A stretch of 33,780 bases of DNA from DASQHY01 sp035602605 (lineage in GTDB: Bacteria; Acidobacteriota; Terriglobia; Acidiferrales; UBA7541), in the NCBI GenBank assembly GCA_035602605.1, contig DATNLZ010000041.1, forward strand, positions 1 to 33,780, given 5' to 3'. Under the pieces are notes generated by a model. The model was given only the letters and a program-made list of their open reading frames with translations. It had not been told where the DNA came from and made no database searches. Below are positions 25,872 through 33,706 of this stretch, one piece after another; the first letter of the stretch is position 1, and the number at the start of each line of letters is the position of its first letter. The position numbers were made by a program, and so were the translations under genes.

Positions 25872-26498
25872 ATGAGGCGTAAGCGTTTTTTGATCCCTCC
25901 TTTTCTTGCTTTTGTACTGATGGCGTCGGCTGCCTTAGTTCGCGCAGATAACATCCCGATAGATCCGCTTATGGACGTCAGCGACCCATTTTGCGAAGTA
26001 GAGTGTCCAAATCCCGTGGGGCCGGGTGAAACCTTCCAGTTCACCGTGGGTGCCGATGGCGGCGGGATCTTCACGTTTACCAACCAAAGCGGCGGAACCT
26101 GGAACTCGTTGCTGTTTGTATTCCCCGCGAGCGGTCTCAGATTAGAAGATATTAACTGTATCAGTAGCGGAACTCCCAGCGATCCGGCTCCGTTTGCATC
26201 TCCGTGCACCAAGTCATTTCAAAACGAAAATACCATGATTACCCTTTTCTACAATGCTTGCCCAGACGGTTGCATCTTCAACGGCATCCCCAATAACCAC
26301 ACCCTTACAATCAACCTGAACGATGTACTACCAGGCGGGGTGAGAGCGCCGGGAGGCTCTTGGCCAGTGGGACTTACTATGACGGGGACGGGGTTTTCGA
26401 GTGTCCCTGAGCCCGGGACGCTCACGCTTCTTGCCGTAGGACTAGTCGCATTGTTAGCAAAACGCAGGTTCCCGGGCTGGCGCGATTCCCGAAGTTAA
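25872..26498 (+). CDS. Secreted PEP-CTERM-type protein, module copy 1
   Basis: A 208-residue exported protein. The ATG at 25872 has GAGGT (25862-25866) 5 nt upstream and starts a signal peptide (RRKRFLIPPFLAFVLMASA... ending VRA|D). The mature protein begins DNIPIDPLM and is rich in Gly, Thr and Asn, with six cysteines (CEVEC near 35-39, two in the middle, ACPDGC near 139-144) and an 'FTNQSGGTWNSLL' segment. The C-terminus has the PEP-CTERM sorting signal: VPEPG, a hydrophobic helix (TLTLLAVGLVALLA) and a basic tail (KRRF), as recognised by exosortase systems for surface anchoring. No exosortase gene is in the window. Its TAA overlaps the TAA of the facing kinase gene. It has a paralogue at 30057. 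Function is unknown. Confidence 0.8.
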   Translation: MRRKRFLIPPFLAFVLMASAALVRADNIPIDPLMDVSDPFCEVECPNPVGPGETFQFTVGADGGGIFTFTNQSGGTWNSLLFVFPASGLRLEDINCISSGTPSDPAPFASPCTKSFQNENTMITLFYNACPDGCIFNGIPNNHTLTINLNDVLPGGVRAPGGSWPVGLTMTGTGFSSVPEPGTLTLLAVGLVALLAKRRFPGWRDSRS

Positions 26499-29209
26499 TT
26501 CCCTTTTTTAGAAAAGTTCTTCACCAGCTGGGCGAATTGCGGAAGCCTTTGCAGCGGGACGAGTTCCGGATCGTTCTTGGTTTCTTCGAGGGAATAACCT
26601 TTCTGGAGAGCTTCGTTTAGCGCGGCCAAAGATTCCGCTTCCCGGCCAGCCAAGCAGTACACTACAGCCTGGGTGTACAATAGAGAGATGTTCTGCGGTT
26701 CGATGGAGCGCGCGTGTTGGATAAATTCGAGCGCTTTTTCTGAATCCCCTTTTTTCGCGTAGTATAGCGCGAGGTGTTCCATGGTCGCGGCCGCGCGCGG
26801 GTTCACCTGTAGGTCCTTGTACGCTAGCATGATGGCCTTATCGTACATGGGCATCGCTTCTTGCTTCCGCCCCGACCAGCGGTACGCGTCCGCCAAATTC
26901 CCGACTGCGGTTTCATAGTTCGGGTTCATCTCCAAAGCCTTCTCAAAGTTTTTGACCGCCGCGTCATATTGCTTCAGGTAGAAGTATGCCGTGCCCAGGT
27001 TGGAGTAGGTGACGCTGTGCTTTTCGAGCTCTAGCGATTTCTGAAACGTGGGTATGCACTCGCTCCATTTGTCCTGCCGAAAGTAAACCGCACCCATATT
27101 GCGGTAAGCTGCGGCATTGCCGGGCTCCAGTTCAGTGACGCGCTGGAAGGCCTGGAGCGCTTTTTGATTGTCTCCGAAACGGTAATACGCGGTGCCGAGC
27201 GCGTTCCAGTTGAACCAGTAGTAAGGACTGACTTCAACCCCTTTTTGATACGCTTGGATGGCTTCGTCCCGCCGGCCACTGGCTCGGTAAGCATCGCCCA
27301 GCCGTCGGTAGCCCTCGTCCGAGTTCGGAGCCAGCTTAAGTGCGCGTTGCAATTCAGCAATGGCCCCAGCCGATTTGCCGGTCGCGCTGTAAACGCTACC
27401 GAGAGCGGTATGCACCTCGGCGAGATTGTCGTCAAGCCGTGCCGCCTGCTGGCTAGCGGATAGAGCCTTTTCTGCCCACACGGTGTCCTTTTTCTCGCGA
27501 TATATTCTGAGGCTGGCGTCGGCCAATCCCGTATAGGCGAGCGCAAATCCGGCATCCTTCTTTATTGCCGCTTCAAAATATCCGATGGCCGATTCCACAT
27601 TGCGAACGTCTAATTGCCCCCGCATGGCATTCCGGCCCCGCAGGTAAAGGTCATAGGCTTCTATGTTTTCTGTGGGATGCATGCCGCCGCGGGCCGCCTC
27701 TTCTGGACTCGGCTTTAACGCTAGCGCTTCAACGAGTTTCGCGTAGATCTGGTCTTCCAGCGTGAGCAAATCTTGTTGCACACCAGAAAACTCCTGGGTC
27801 CATAAACGCCGGCCATTTGTCACATCGTCCAGTGAAGTGACCACCCGGAGCTTATCACCGCCGCCCTGAATGGTTCCGGAAACGACGAGATTGACTCCTA
27901 GCTGGCGGGCCATGTCATCCATAGAACTACTTCGCCTGACCTTCTGGATTTCGGATGGAGACGTGGTGTGCAGGTCGCGAAGTTGAAAGAGCTTAGCGGA
28001 CAGGGCCTCCACTAAGCCATCCGCCACGTAGTTCAACGAGGCCTGATCACCCAGGACACGAATCGGCAAGATCGCCACAAATTTTCCGTCGCTGAGCGGA
28101 GGGATTCCGGAGATCGGCGATCCGGTTTTTCGGCCGAATACAAAGTGGCGCACCTGAGGAATGCCGAGGGCCCCTACGACTGCGGCCAGCACAGCGGCAG
28201 CAGCAATCAGCCAGGTCCGCCGTGTTAGCACCGGCAGATTGATTTGGACGGTTCGGGTATTGCCGGACGAGCGCTTGGCCCGTAAGTCGGCGAGGATATC
28301 GTCAGCAGTCTGGTAGCGTATTGCCGGATTTTTTTCCAGACATCGCAGACAGATGCGCGAGAGATAGCTCGGTAACTGGGGATTCAACAGCTCCGGTCTC
28401 TTGGGAACCTGGTGCACGCGCTGGTACATCACTTGATATGTGGAATCACCGGCGAACGGAAGTATGCCGGTGAGCATCTCATACAGAATCAAACCCAGAG
28501 CGTAGATATCGCTTCGCTGATCAACAGGCTTGCCTTCGACCTGTTCCGGCGACATATAGTGTGGCGTTCCGAGAACAACACCGGTTCGAGTCACTCCAGC
28601 TAGGTTCGCTTCTAGGCTCTTGGCCAATCCGAAATCGGACACATAGATGTGGTCGTCGCGATCGACCAGAATATTTTGCGGTTTCAAGTCGCGGTGCATT
28701 ATGTGCGCCGCATGCGCAGCGGCCAGCGCTTTGCACAGCTGCTCCATGATGCCTATGGCCCGTTCCGGCGCCAGCCGCCCTTCCCGCTTCAAAAGCTGCG
28801 TCAGGTCTCCCCCCTCTACGTAGGCCATGGAAATAAATTTGACGCCTGCAAATTCGCCCAGGTCATGAATACGCAGAATGTTCGTGTGAGAAATCTTACT
28901 GGCGAGTAGTAGCTCCTGTTTAAAGCGTTGCAGAGCTACGGGCTGAGAAATTACATCGGAGCGTAAGACCTTGATGGCCACCATGCGACCGAGTTCCCGA
29001 TCGTGCACCTTATAAACTTTTCCCATGCCTCCGGAGCCCAACACTGATTCCACATGATAGCGGGGGCCGAAATCGACCCCCGCGGGAATCGAGGTCGAAT
29101 CCAGGTGTTCGAGTGTTGCGCCGTCGTCGAGAGGCAGCATCCCGCTGCCGCATTGCGAGCAGTTTTGCGCACCCGCGGGATTGGGTGTCTGGCAATGGGA
29201 ACAAATCAT
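26495..29209 (-). CDS. Zinc-ribbon / Ser-Thr protein kinase / TPR receptor, module copy 1
   Basis: A 904-residue protein. Residues 3-20 are a zinc ribbon (CxxC...CxxC; Cys 3, 6, 17, 20). The kinase domain spans about 50-310: glycine loop LGSGGMGKVY at 57-66, Lys 80 in VAIK, HRDLKPQN with catalytic Asp 174, DFG at 192-194 and GTPHYMSPEQ. A transmembrane helix lies near 332-351. Next is a region like the FlgO/TolB-N-type domains (ILPIRVLGD, VADGLVEALSAKL, VVSGTIQGGGD; about 375-490). The rest is a TPR array of about nine repeats to the end. All key kinase residues are present, so it is probably active. The kinase should be cytoplasmic and the TPRs extracytoplasmic (inference). It converges with and overlaps the PEP-CTERM gene by 4 nt. 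Paralogue at 30686. Confidence 0.92.
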   Translation of the reverse strand: MICSHCQTPNPAGAQNCSQCGSGMLPLDDGATLEHLDSTSIPAGVDFGPRYHVESVLGSGGMGKVYKVHDRELGRMVAIKVLRSDVISQPVALQRFKQELLLASKISHTNILRIHDLGEFAGVKFISMAYVEGGDLTQLLKREGRLAPERAIGIMEQLCKALAAAHAAHIMHRDLKPQNILVDRDDHIYVSDFGLAKSLEANLAGVTRTGVVLGTPHYMSPEQVEGKPVDQRSDIYALGLILYEMLTGILPFAGDSTYQVMYQRVHQVPKRPELLNPQLPSYLSRICLRCLEKNPAIRYQTADDILADLRAKRSSGNTRTVQINLPVLTRRTWLIAAAAVLAAVVGALGIPQVRHFVFGRKTGSPISGIPPLSDGKFVAILPIRVLGDQASLNYVADGLVEALSAKLFQLRDLHTTSPSEIQKVRRSSSMDDMARQLGVNLVVSGTIQGGGDKLRVVTSLDDVTNGRRLWTQEFSGVQQDLLTLEDQIYAKLVEALALKPSPEEAARGGMHPTENIEAYDLYLRGRNAMRGQLDVRNVESAIGYFEAAIKKDAGFALAYTGLADASLRIYREKKDTVWAEKALSASQQAARLDDNLAEVHTALGSVYSATGKSAGAIAELQRALKLAPNSDEGYRRLGDAYRASGRRDEAIQAYQKGVEVSPYYWFNWNALGTAYYRFGDNQKALQAFQRVTELEPGNAAAYRNMGAVYFRQDKWSECIPTFQKSLELEKHSVTYSNLGTAYFYLKQYDAAVKNFEKALEMNPNYETAVGNLADAYRWSGRKQEAMPMYDKAIMLAYKDLQVNPRAAATMEHLALYYAKKGDSEKALEFIQHARSIEPQNISLLYTQAVVYCLAGREAESLAALNEALQKGYSLEETKNDPELVPLQRLPQFAQLVKNFSKKGN

Positions 29210-29251
29210 AGCGTGAAACTACCGTCGTTCAGGATGGCCTGATCACGCAGG

Positions 29252-29280
29252 ATTATTAGCTACTCGTTGCGCGCCTGCAA
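29252..29280 (-). promoter_or_regulatory. Promoter-like block of kinase copy 1
   Basis: On the minus strand TTGCAG (29275-29280) and TAATAA(T) (29252-29258) are 16-17 nt apart. The surrounding 43 nt (29246-29288) match the block upstream of the second kinase (33448-33490) at 36 positions, which supports function. Confidence 0.5.
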
Positions 29281-29355
29281 GTAGAAAGGTTGACTGATGA
29301 ATCTGATCTGCCACACCAGAAACTCCTCAGCGGCGAGACCGCTAGACAGGCGCGC

Positions 29356-29703
29356 TCAGCGAATGGTTTCCGTGTTCGACGTCGCCGTTTTGGTCGATTG
29401 CCACGCGACCACTTGCCACACTCCATTTCGCCGCAGAAATATACCGGTGTTCCGATAGTTCGTTTTCTCAAGGTGCGCGTCCTTGTGTTGAGTCTCGGCG
29501 ACAAGGGGAAATGCGACACCGGCGGTGTCGCCATAGTCGTGGATAACGAGGTCCTCGGCCGAGTAGCGAGTTTTGCCTTCCTCTGTGGGCTTTAGTGTTT
29601 CGACTCCCCTTAAAACGTCCGCCTTATTCGTGACCAATCCGTTGGAACGGGTGCCGGCTTCGCTGCGATCACGGACTGCCGCGCACACCTCCGGAAACCG
29701 CAT
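29356..29703 (-). CDS. NTF2-fold (DUF4440/SnoaL-like) protein, short at the N-terminus
   Basis: A 115-residue protein. The middle and end are family-like: NGLVTNKADVLRGVETL near 21-37, VIHDYGDTAGVAFPLV near 53-68, and the closing strands 'YRNTGIFLRRNGVWQVVAW' near 82-100. The usual first helices, about 40 residues in related proteins, are missing; a stop codon lies just upstream in frame. It may therefore be a decayed or truncated gene. NTF2-fold proteins bind small ligands or act as small enzymes, and no function can be assigned. It lies between the two kinase modules, 146 bp upstream of kinase copy 1 and on the same strand, but the kinase has its own promoter-like block. Confidence 0.5.
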   Translation of the reverse strand: MRFPEVCAAVRDRSEAGTRSNGLVTNKADVLRGVETLKPTEEGKTRYSAEDLVIHDYGDTAGVAFPLVAETQHKDAHLEKTNYRNTGIFLRRNGVWQVVAWQSTKTATSNTETIR

Positions 29704-30056
29704 CCGCCATCCGCGTCGTCAGCATGTTAAGTCTTTAGCAGCGTCACGTCGAGCACCTGGTGGCCCTTCACTTACCTTGAATGAAGTATCACATCGTGCC
29801 GGAATTATTCTGATCACTTTCTCCTCCTGCTTGTCTAGAGGGGATGATTGCCTATCTTAAGATCATCAACCTATGCACGTTAAAACGACTTAGGAGGAAA
29901 TGACAGTCCCAATGTGTGCAAAAGAGTTGCTTGGGGCCCTTTGCCTCCACCCTAAAACACCAATGGAATCAATAACTACAGGTACGTATTTGGTGAACGG
30001 ACATTGGTCTCACACTTGCAACATCTTCCATGGGATGTTTGTGCTTGGGGGGACGT
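29704..30056. other. Spacer before the second PEP-CTERM gene
   Basis: About 350 bp with a possible promoter at 29831-29858, an inverted repeat (GATGAT 29843-29848 with ATCATC 29862-29867) and a short open frame from 29900 (listed separately). I see no other gene or RNA here. Confidence 0.4.
29831..29858 (+). promoter_or_regulatory. Possible promoter of the second PEP-CTERM gene
   Basis: TTGTCT (29831-29836) and TATCTT (29853-29858) are 16 nt apart, each 4 of 6 to consensus. The inverted repeat GATGAT/ATCATC (29843-29867) overlaps the -10 box and could be an operator. Confidence 0.35.
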
Positions 30057-30124
30057 GTGAAGCTAACCTTCGTCGTTTTTCTTCTTATTATGCTTTTGGT
30101 CGGAGGTGGAACCGCCAAGGCTGA
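29900..30124 (+). CDS. Doubtful small open frame ahead of PEP-CTERM copy 2
   Basis: This 74-codon frame starts at an ATG preceded by AGGAGG (29892-29897), but with only a 2-nt spacer; an in-frame ATG at 29912 would have 14 nt. The product has no recognisable family or signal. It overlaps the start of the PEP-CTERM gene in another frame by about 68 bp. It could be a leader whose translation influences the downstream gene, or nothing. Confidence 0.2.
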   Translation: MTVPMCAKELLGALCLHPKTPMESITTGTYLVNGHWSHTCNIFHGMFVLGGTCEANLRRFSSYYAFGRRWNRQG

Positions 30125-30689
30125 CTCGGTTCCCATTGATCCCGACATGATTCCCACCGATGCTGGTGGCTGCGGAGTCACGTCTTTTGGCCCAGGGCAA
30201 CCAGACCCTGCATTTTCCCCTCAAATCGTCCAAAGCATATTTAACTTCAGTGCTAATGCCGTCGGTGGCGGAGGCGCCAGCTGTCCCGAAGCCTTCCGCA
30301 ACGGCAGCGGAAGCAGCTGGACAGGATTAACAGTCACCCTGCAGGGCTTTAACCCGAGCCCTTGTAACGTCAGCGGCTCTGACCTTTTTCTCTTTCATTC
30401 GTGTACTTTTGACGCCGACACGAACACTGCCACGATGGCTTTTTGGGGTGTTGGTTGGGGTACCTTGAATGATCAGAGATTTTTTTTCAAGGGGATTCTG
30501 GATGGGGGGGACTTCTTCATGAATCTTGGCGAAAAGGGTTGGCCCCCAGGAGATAACAGCCGGACAATGGGACCCTTTACAGCCGTTGCAACGGTTCCCG
30601 AACCCGCATCGGTCGTGCTTATCTCCGTCGGTTTGGCGGCATTTGGTCTGGTTCGTCGCAAGCTCACGAACGCACGTAACGTTGCCTAG
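30057..30689 (+). CDS. Secreted PEP-CTERM-type protein, module copy 2
   Basis: A 210-residue exported protein and paralogue of the one at 25872. The GTG at 30057 is chosen because it lies just after GGGGGGA and starts a compact signal peptide (KLTFVVFLLIMLLVGGGTAKA|D). The ATG at 30030 would add nine residues (MGCLCLGGR) before it and has no ribosome-binding site. The mature protein begins DSVPIDPDM, echoing the DNIPIDPLM of copy 1, and shares an 'FRNGSGSSWTGL' segment with it. It has four cysteines rather than six. The C-terminus is a PEP-CTERM signal: VPEPA, a hydrophobic helix (SVVLISVGLAAFGL) and a basic tail (VRRK). The TAG overlaps the TAG of the facing kinase. Function unknown; surface display is likely. 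Confidence 0.78.
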   Translation: MKLTFVVFLLIMLLVGGGTAKADSVPIDPDMIPTDAGGCGVTSFGPGQPDPAFSPQIVQSIFNFSANAVGGGGASCPEAFRNGSGSSWTGLTVTLQGFNPSPCNVSGSDLFLFHSCTFDADTNTATMAFWGVGWGTLNDQRFFFKGILDGGDFFMNLGEKGWPPGDNSRTMGPFTAVATVPEPASVVLISVGLAAFGLVRRKLTNARNVA

Positions 30690-33379
30690 TTTTTCTTGGC
30701 TTCCGGCTTAATCGCTGCAAGCTTTGCGAAATCCGGAAGTGCCTGAATCGTTTTCAGTTCCGGGTCGTTCTTTACTTCCTCCAGCGGGTAACCTCGCTGT
30801 AACGCTTCGTGTAAAGATGTGAGGGATTCCGCGGTTCGTCCCGCTAAGGCATAAATCACCGCCTGTTTATCGAACAATCCAACATCGTTTGGGTCGATTG
30901 CCAGCGCTCTTCTTATGAACTCAAGCCCCCGGGCAGTGTCACCCTTTTTTGCATAGTAAAGCGCCAGGTGTCCCAAGGTTACGGCATCCCTCGAATTTAC
31001 CTGAAACTCCTTATAGGCCAGCCCGATCGCTTTTTCGTACGTCGCGCTAGCCTTCTCTCTTTGCCCGGACCAGCGATAAGCGTCTGCAAGATTGCCAAGC
31101 TGAGCCTCCGACGCCGGGTTCAGCTCTACTGATTTTTCGAACATTCTGACGGCGTCGTCATAGCGTCGCAGGTAAAAATAGGCCGTGCCCAGATTGGAAT
31201 AAACTGCGGAGGTTGGTTCAATCTCCAGGGCCTTCTGAAATGCCGGCACGCTGGCGTCCCACTTGCCTTGGCGGTAGTAGACAATTCCAATATTATTGTA
31301 ACCCGTTGAGCTTTTCGGGTTGAGCTCGGTCACTCGTTGAAAAGCTGCCAGAGCCTTGGTGTTGTCTCCAAATTGCAGAGCCGCAGTCCCAAGCTGCGAG
31401 TAATTAAGCCAGAGGTAAGGGTTGATGGCTATGGCGCGTTCGTAGGCCATGAGCGCTTCTTGCTTGCGGCCCGCTGCCTTGTACGCGCTTCCGAGCCGGC
31501 GGTATCCTTCGTCCGAGTTTGGCGCCAACTCAAGCGCACGCTTAAACTCAGCAATGGATTCCGATGTTTTTCCGGTAACCCGATAGACGCTGCCAAGTGA
31601 AAAATGTACCTCGGGCCGATTCTCCCCAAATTGCTGCGCTTGAAGCGCGGCTCCCAGGGCTTTCCCGGGCAATGAACTGTCTTTATTGCGCTCGTACATA
31701 TAAATGTAGGCGTCAGAAAGCCCGGAATAGGCAAGCGCAAAGCTGGGATCTTTCTTCAGCGCTTGTTCGTAGAAGGAGATGGCGGTTTGCAAAGTCTCCA
31801 CGGTGCGCTGGTTCCTAATAGCGGCGCCCCCGCGAAGGTACAGGTCATACGCTTCAATGTTTTCGGTTGGGCGAGTGGCGCCGCGTGCGAGCTCCTCGTT
31901 GCTTGGTTTCAAAGCAAGGGCGGAGAGCAGCTTGTTGTAAACCTGATCTTCCAGGGTTAATAAGTCCTGCGGAACCCACGAGAATTCTTCAGACCATGCC
32001 GTGCGGCCGGTCTTCAGCTCGGTTAACTCTACCCGTAACCAACGCTTCTCCCCCCTCTGTCCCATAGTTGCTGCGAGCATCAGATCAGCGCCGGCAGCAC
32101 GCGCAACTTCTTTCGGCGGATCCTTAGAAGTTCTCTCGAGAGATGAGGCGGGAACCAGACGCAGACCCTTCATCTGCGAAAGCTTTGCCGATAGAGCCTC
32201 GGCAATTCCTTGCGCCTCGTAAGTAACCGTGGACTTTTCGACCGGCGCTTCGATTTGAAAGGGCATGATGGCCAAGGATTTCTGAATAGAGATCGCACTG
32301 TTTCTGCGTGCCAGCTCTCGCTTGATGGCAGGTACGGTTACTACCAAAATCGTCAGAATCACCAGGCTTGCGGCGAGCGCCCAGCCAACTCGCTTCACCG
32401 TGCGCCCGGCAATCCATTTGCCCCGCGGACCACTCGAAGCCACTCCAGAGCGCAAGTCGGCAAGAATTTCGCGAGCATTCTGATAGCGCATCGCCGGATC
32501 CTTGTCCAGGCATCGCAAGCAAATGCGTGAGAGATATGGCGGCAGGTCCGGATTCAACAGCTCCGGTTTCTTGGGGAACTGATGTACGCGCTGGTACATC
32601 ACTTGATACGTGGAATCGCCCTGGAATGGAAGCACGCCTGTCAGCATCTCGTACAAAACCAATCCCAAAGCATAAATATCACTTCGCTGGTCGACAGGCT
32701 TGCCTTCAACCTGCTCCGGCGACATGTACAACGGAGTTCCGAGCACAGCTCCAGCTCGCGTCATGCCCGTCAGGTTCGCCTCCAGGGTCTTGGCTAAACC
32801 GAAATCGGAGACGTATACGCGATCTTTGCGGTCTATCAGAACGTTTTGCGGCTTCAGATCGCGGTGCATTACATTCGCGTCATGTGCAGCAGCCAGCGCT
32901 TCGCATAGCTGTTCCATGAGGCGCACGGCTCGCTGTGGGGGCAGCCGGCCTTCCTGCTTCAAGATCTGGTGCAGATCACCGCCCTCTACGTAAGCCATGG
33001 AAATGAATTTGACGCCTGCAAATTCACCCAGGTCGTGAATACGCAGAATGTTCGGATGGGAAATTTTGCTGGCGAGCAGTAGTTCTTGTTTGAAACGCTG
33101 CAGCGCCGTCGGGTCGGCCATCAAGTCGGGGCGCAATACTTTGAGGGCGACGGTGCGGTCCAGCTCTTTGTCGTGAGCTTTATAGACTTTTCCCATTCCC
33201 CCCGCACCAAGTAAGGATTCAACGCGATACCGCGGTCCGAAATCTTCGCCAGCGGGAATAGACGTGGAGTCGAGATGCTCGAGCGTGGCGCCTTCCTCGA
33301 GGGAGACAATTCCGCTGCCACACTCCGAGCAGTTCTGCGCACCCGCGGGATTAGGGGTCTGGCAGTGGGGACAGATCAT
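30686..33379 (-). CDS. Zinc-ribbon / Ser-Thr protein kinase / TPR receptor, module copy 2
   Basis: An 897-residue paralogue of the kinase at 26495 with the same order: zinc ribbon (Cys 3, 6, 17, 20), kinase domain (glycine loop LGAGGMGKVY at 57-66, Lys 80 in VALK, HRDLKPQN with Asp 174, DFG at 192-194, GTPLYMSPEQ), one transmembrane helix (WALAASLVILTILVV, about 335-350), a FlgO/TolB-N-like region (LAIMPFQIE, GIAEALSAKL) and about nine TPRs. The first 60 residues differ from copy 1 at 11 positions; the stretch from the linker to the start of the TPRs is far more divergent. All kinase residues are intact. It overlaps the facing PEP-CTERM gene by 4 nt at the stop codons. The two kinases probably respond to different signals (inference). 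Confidence 0.92.
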   Translation of the reverse strand: MICPHCQTPNPAGAQNCSECGSGIVSLEEGATLEHLDSTSIPAGEDFGPRYRVESLLGAGGMGKVYKAHDKELDRTVALKVLRPDLMADPTALQRFKQELLLASKISHPNILRIHDLGEFAGVKFISMAYVEGGDLHQILKQEGRLPPQRAVRLMEQLCEALAAAHDANVMHRDLKPQNVLIDRKDRVYVSDFGLAKTLEANLTGMTRAGAVLGTPLYMSPEQVEGKPVDQRSDIYALGLVLYEMLTGVLPFQGDSTYQVMYQRVHQFPKKPELLNPDLPPYLSRICLRCLDKDPAMRYQNAREILADLRSGVASSGPRGKWIAGRTVKRVGWALAASLVILTILVVTVPAIKRELARRNSAISIQKSLAIMPFQIEAPVEKSTVTYEAQGIAEALSAKLSQMKGLRLVPASSLERTSKDPPKEVARAAGADLMLAATMGQRGEKRWLRVELTELKTGRTAWSEEFSWVPQDLLTLEDQVYNKLLSALALKPSNEELARGATRPTENIEAYDLYLRGGAAIRNQRTVETLQTAISFYEQALKKDPSFALAYSGLSDAYIYMYERNKDSSLPGKALGAALQAQQFGENRPEVHFSLGSVYRVTGKTSESIAEFKRALELAPNSDEGYRRLGSAYKAAGRKQEALMAYERAIAINPYLWLNYSQLGTAALQFGDNTKALAAFQRVTELNPKSSTGYNNIGIVYYRQGKWDASVPAFQKALEIEPTSAVYSNLGTAYFYLRRYDDAVRMFEKSVELNPASEAQLGNLADAYRWSGQREKASATYEKAIGLAYKEFQVNSRDAVTLGHLALYYAKKGDTARGLEFIRRALAIDPNDVGLFDKQAVIYALAGRTAESLTSLHEALQRGYPLEEVKNDPELKTIQALPDFAKLAAIKPEAKKN

Positions 33380-33453
33380 AGCGTGAAAGCTAGCGTACTG
33401 CAGGATGGCGCGTTGTTAAGACGCGTCGTTCAAGACGTAATGCTCAACGCAGA

Positions 33454-33482
33454 ATTATTAGCCACTCATTGCACGTCTGCAA
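33454..33482 (-). promoter_or_regulatory. Promoter-like block of kinase copy 2
   Basis: TTGCAG (33477-33482) and TAATAAT (33454-33460) on the minus strand keep the same spacing as in copy 1. The distance to the start codon is about 32 nt longer than in copy 1 because of extra leader sequence. Confidence 0.5.
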
Positions 33483-33548
33483 GTGCAAAGAGTGGCGCTT
33501 GCGCCGAATTTGCCCTTGCGAACGCCGGAAACGCCAGCGGAGGATACT

Positions 33549-33575
33549 TTTAGCCCGACTTGACCAGTTGCGGAC
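33549..33575 (+). repeat. IS left terminal inverted repeat
   Basis: It begins TTTAGCCCGACTT and contains CAGTTG. It pairs with the reverse complement of 357-383 at 21 of 27 positions. It lies about 155 bp before the transposase start. Confidence 0.65.
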
Positions 33576-33706
33576 GTTTTTCGGCTTTTTTGCGGTATTT
33601 TTCGTTGTTAAGTCGCGTGTTTCCATCGCCGCGGTCTGAAAAAACGGTTGAGTGGAGACCAAGTGTCTTCCCTTAGCCACCGGACTTCTGGCAATCTGCC
33701 GTCAGC

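Noticed and set aside
33444..33680. 78-codon minus-strand open frame
   Set aside because: It runs across the left end of the IS element and the kinase promoter block, so it cannot be an old gene; no family resemblance.
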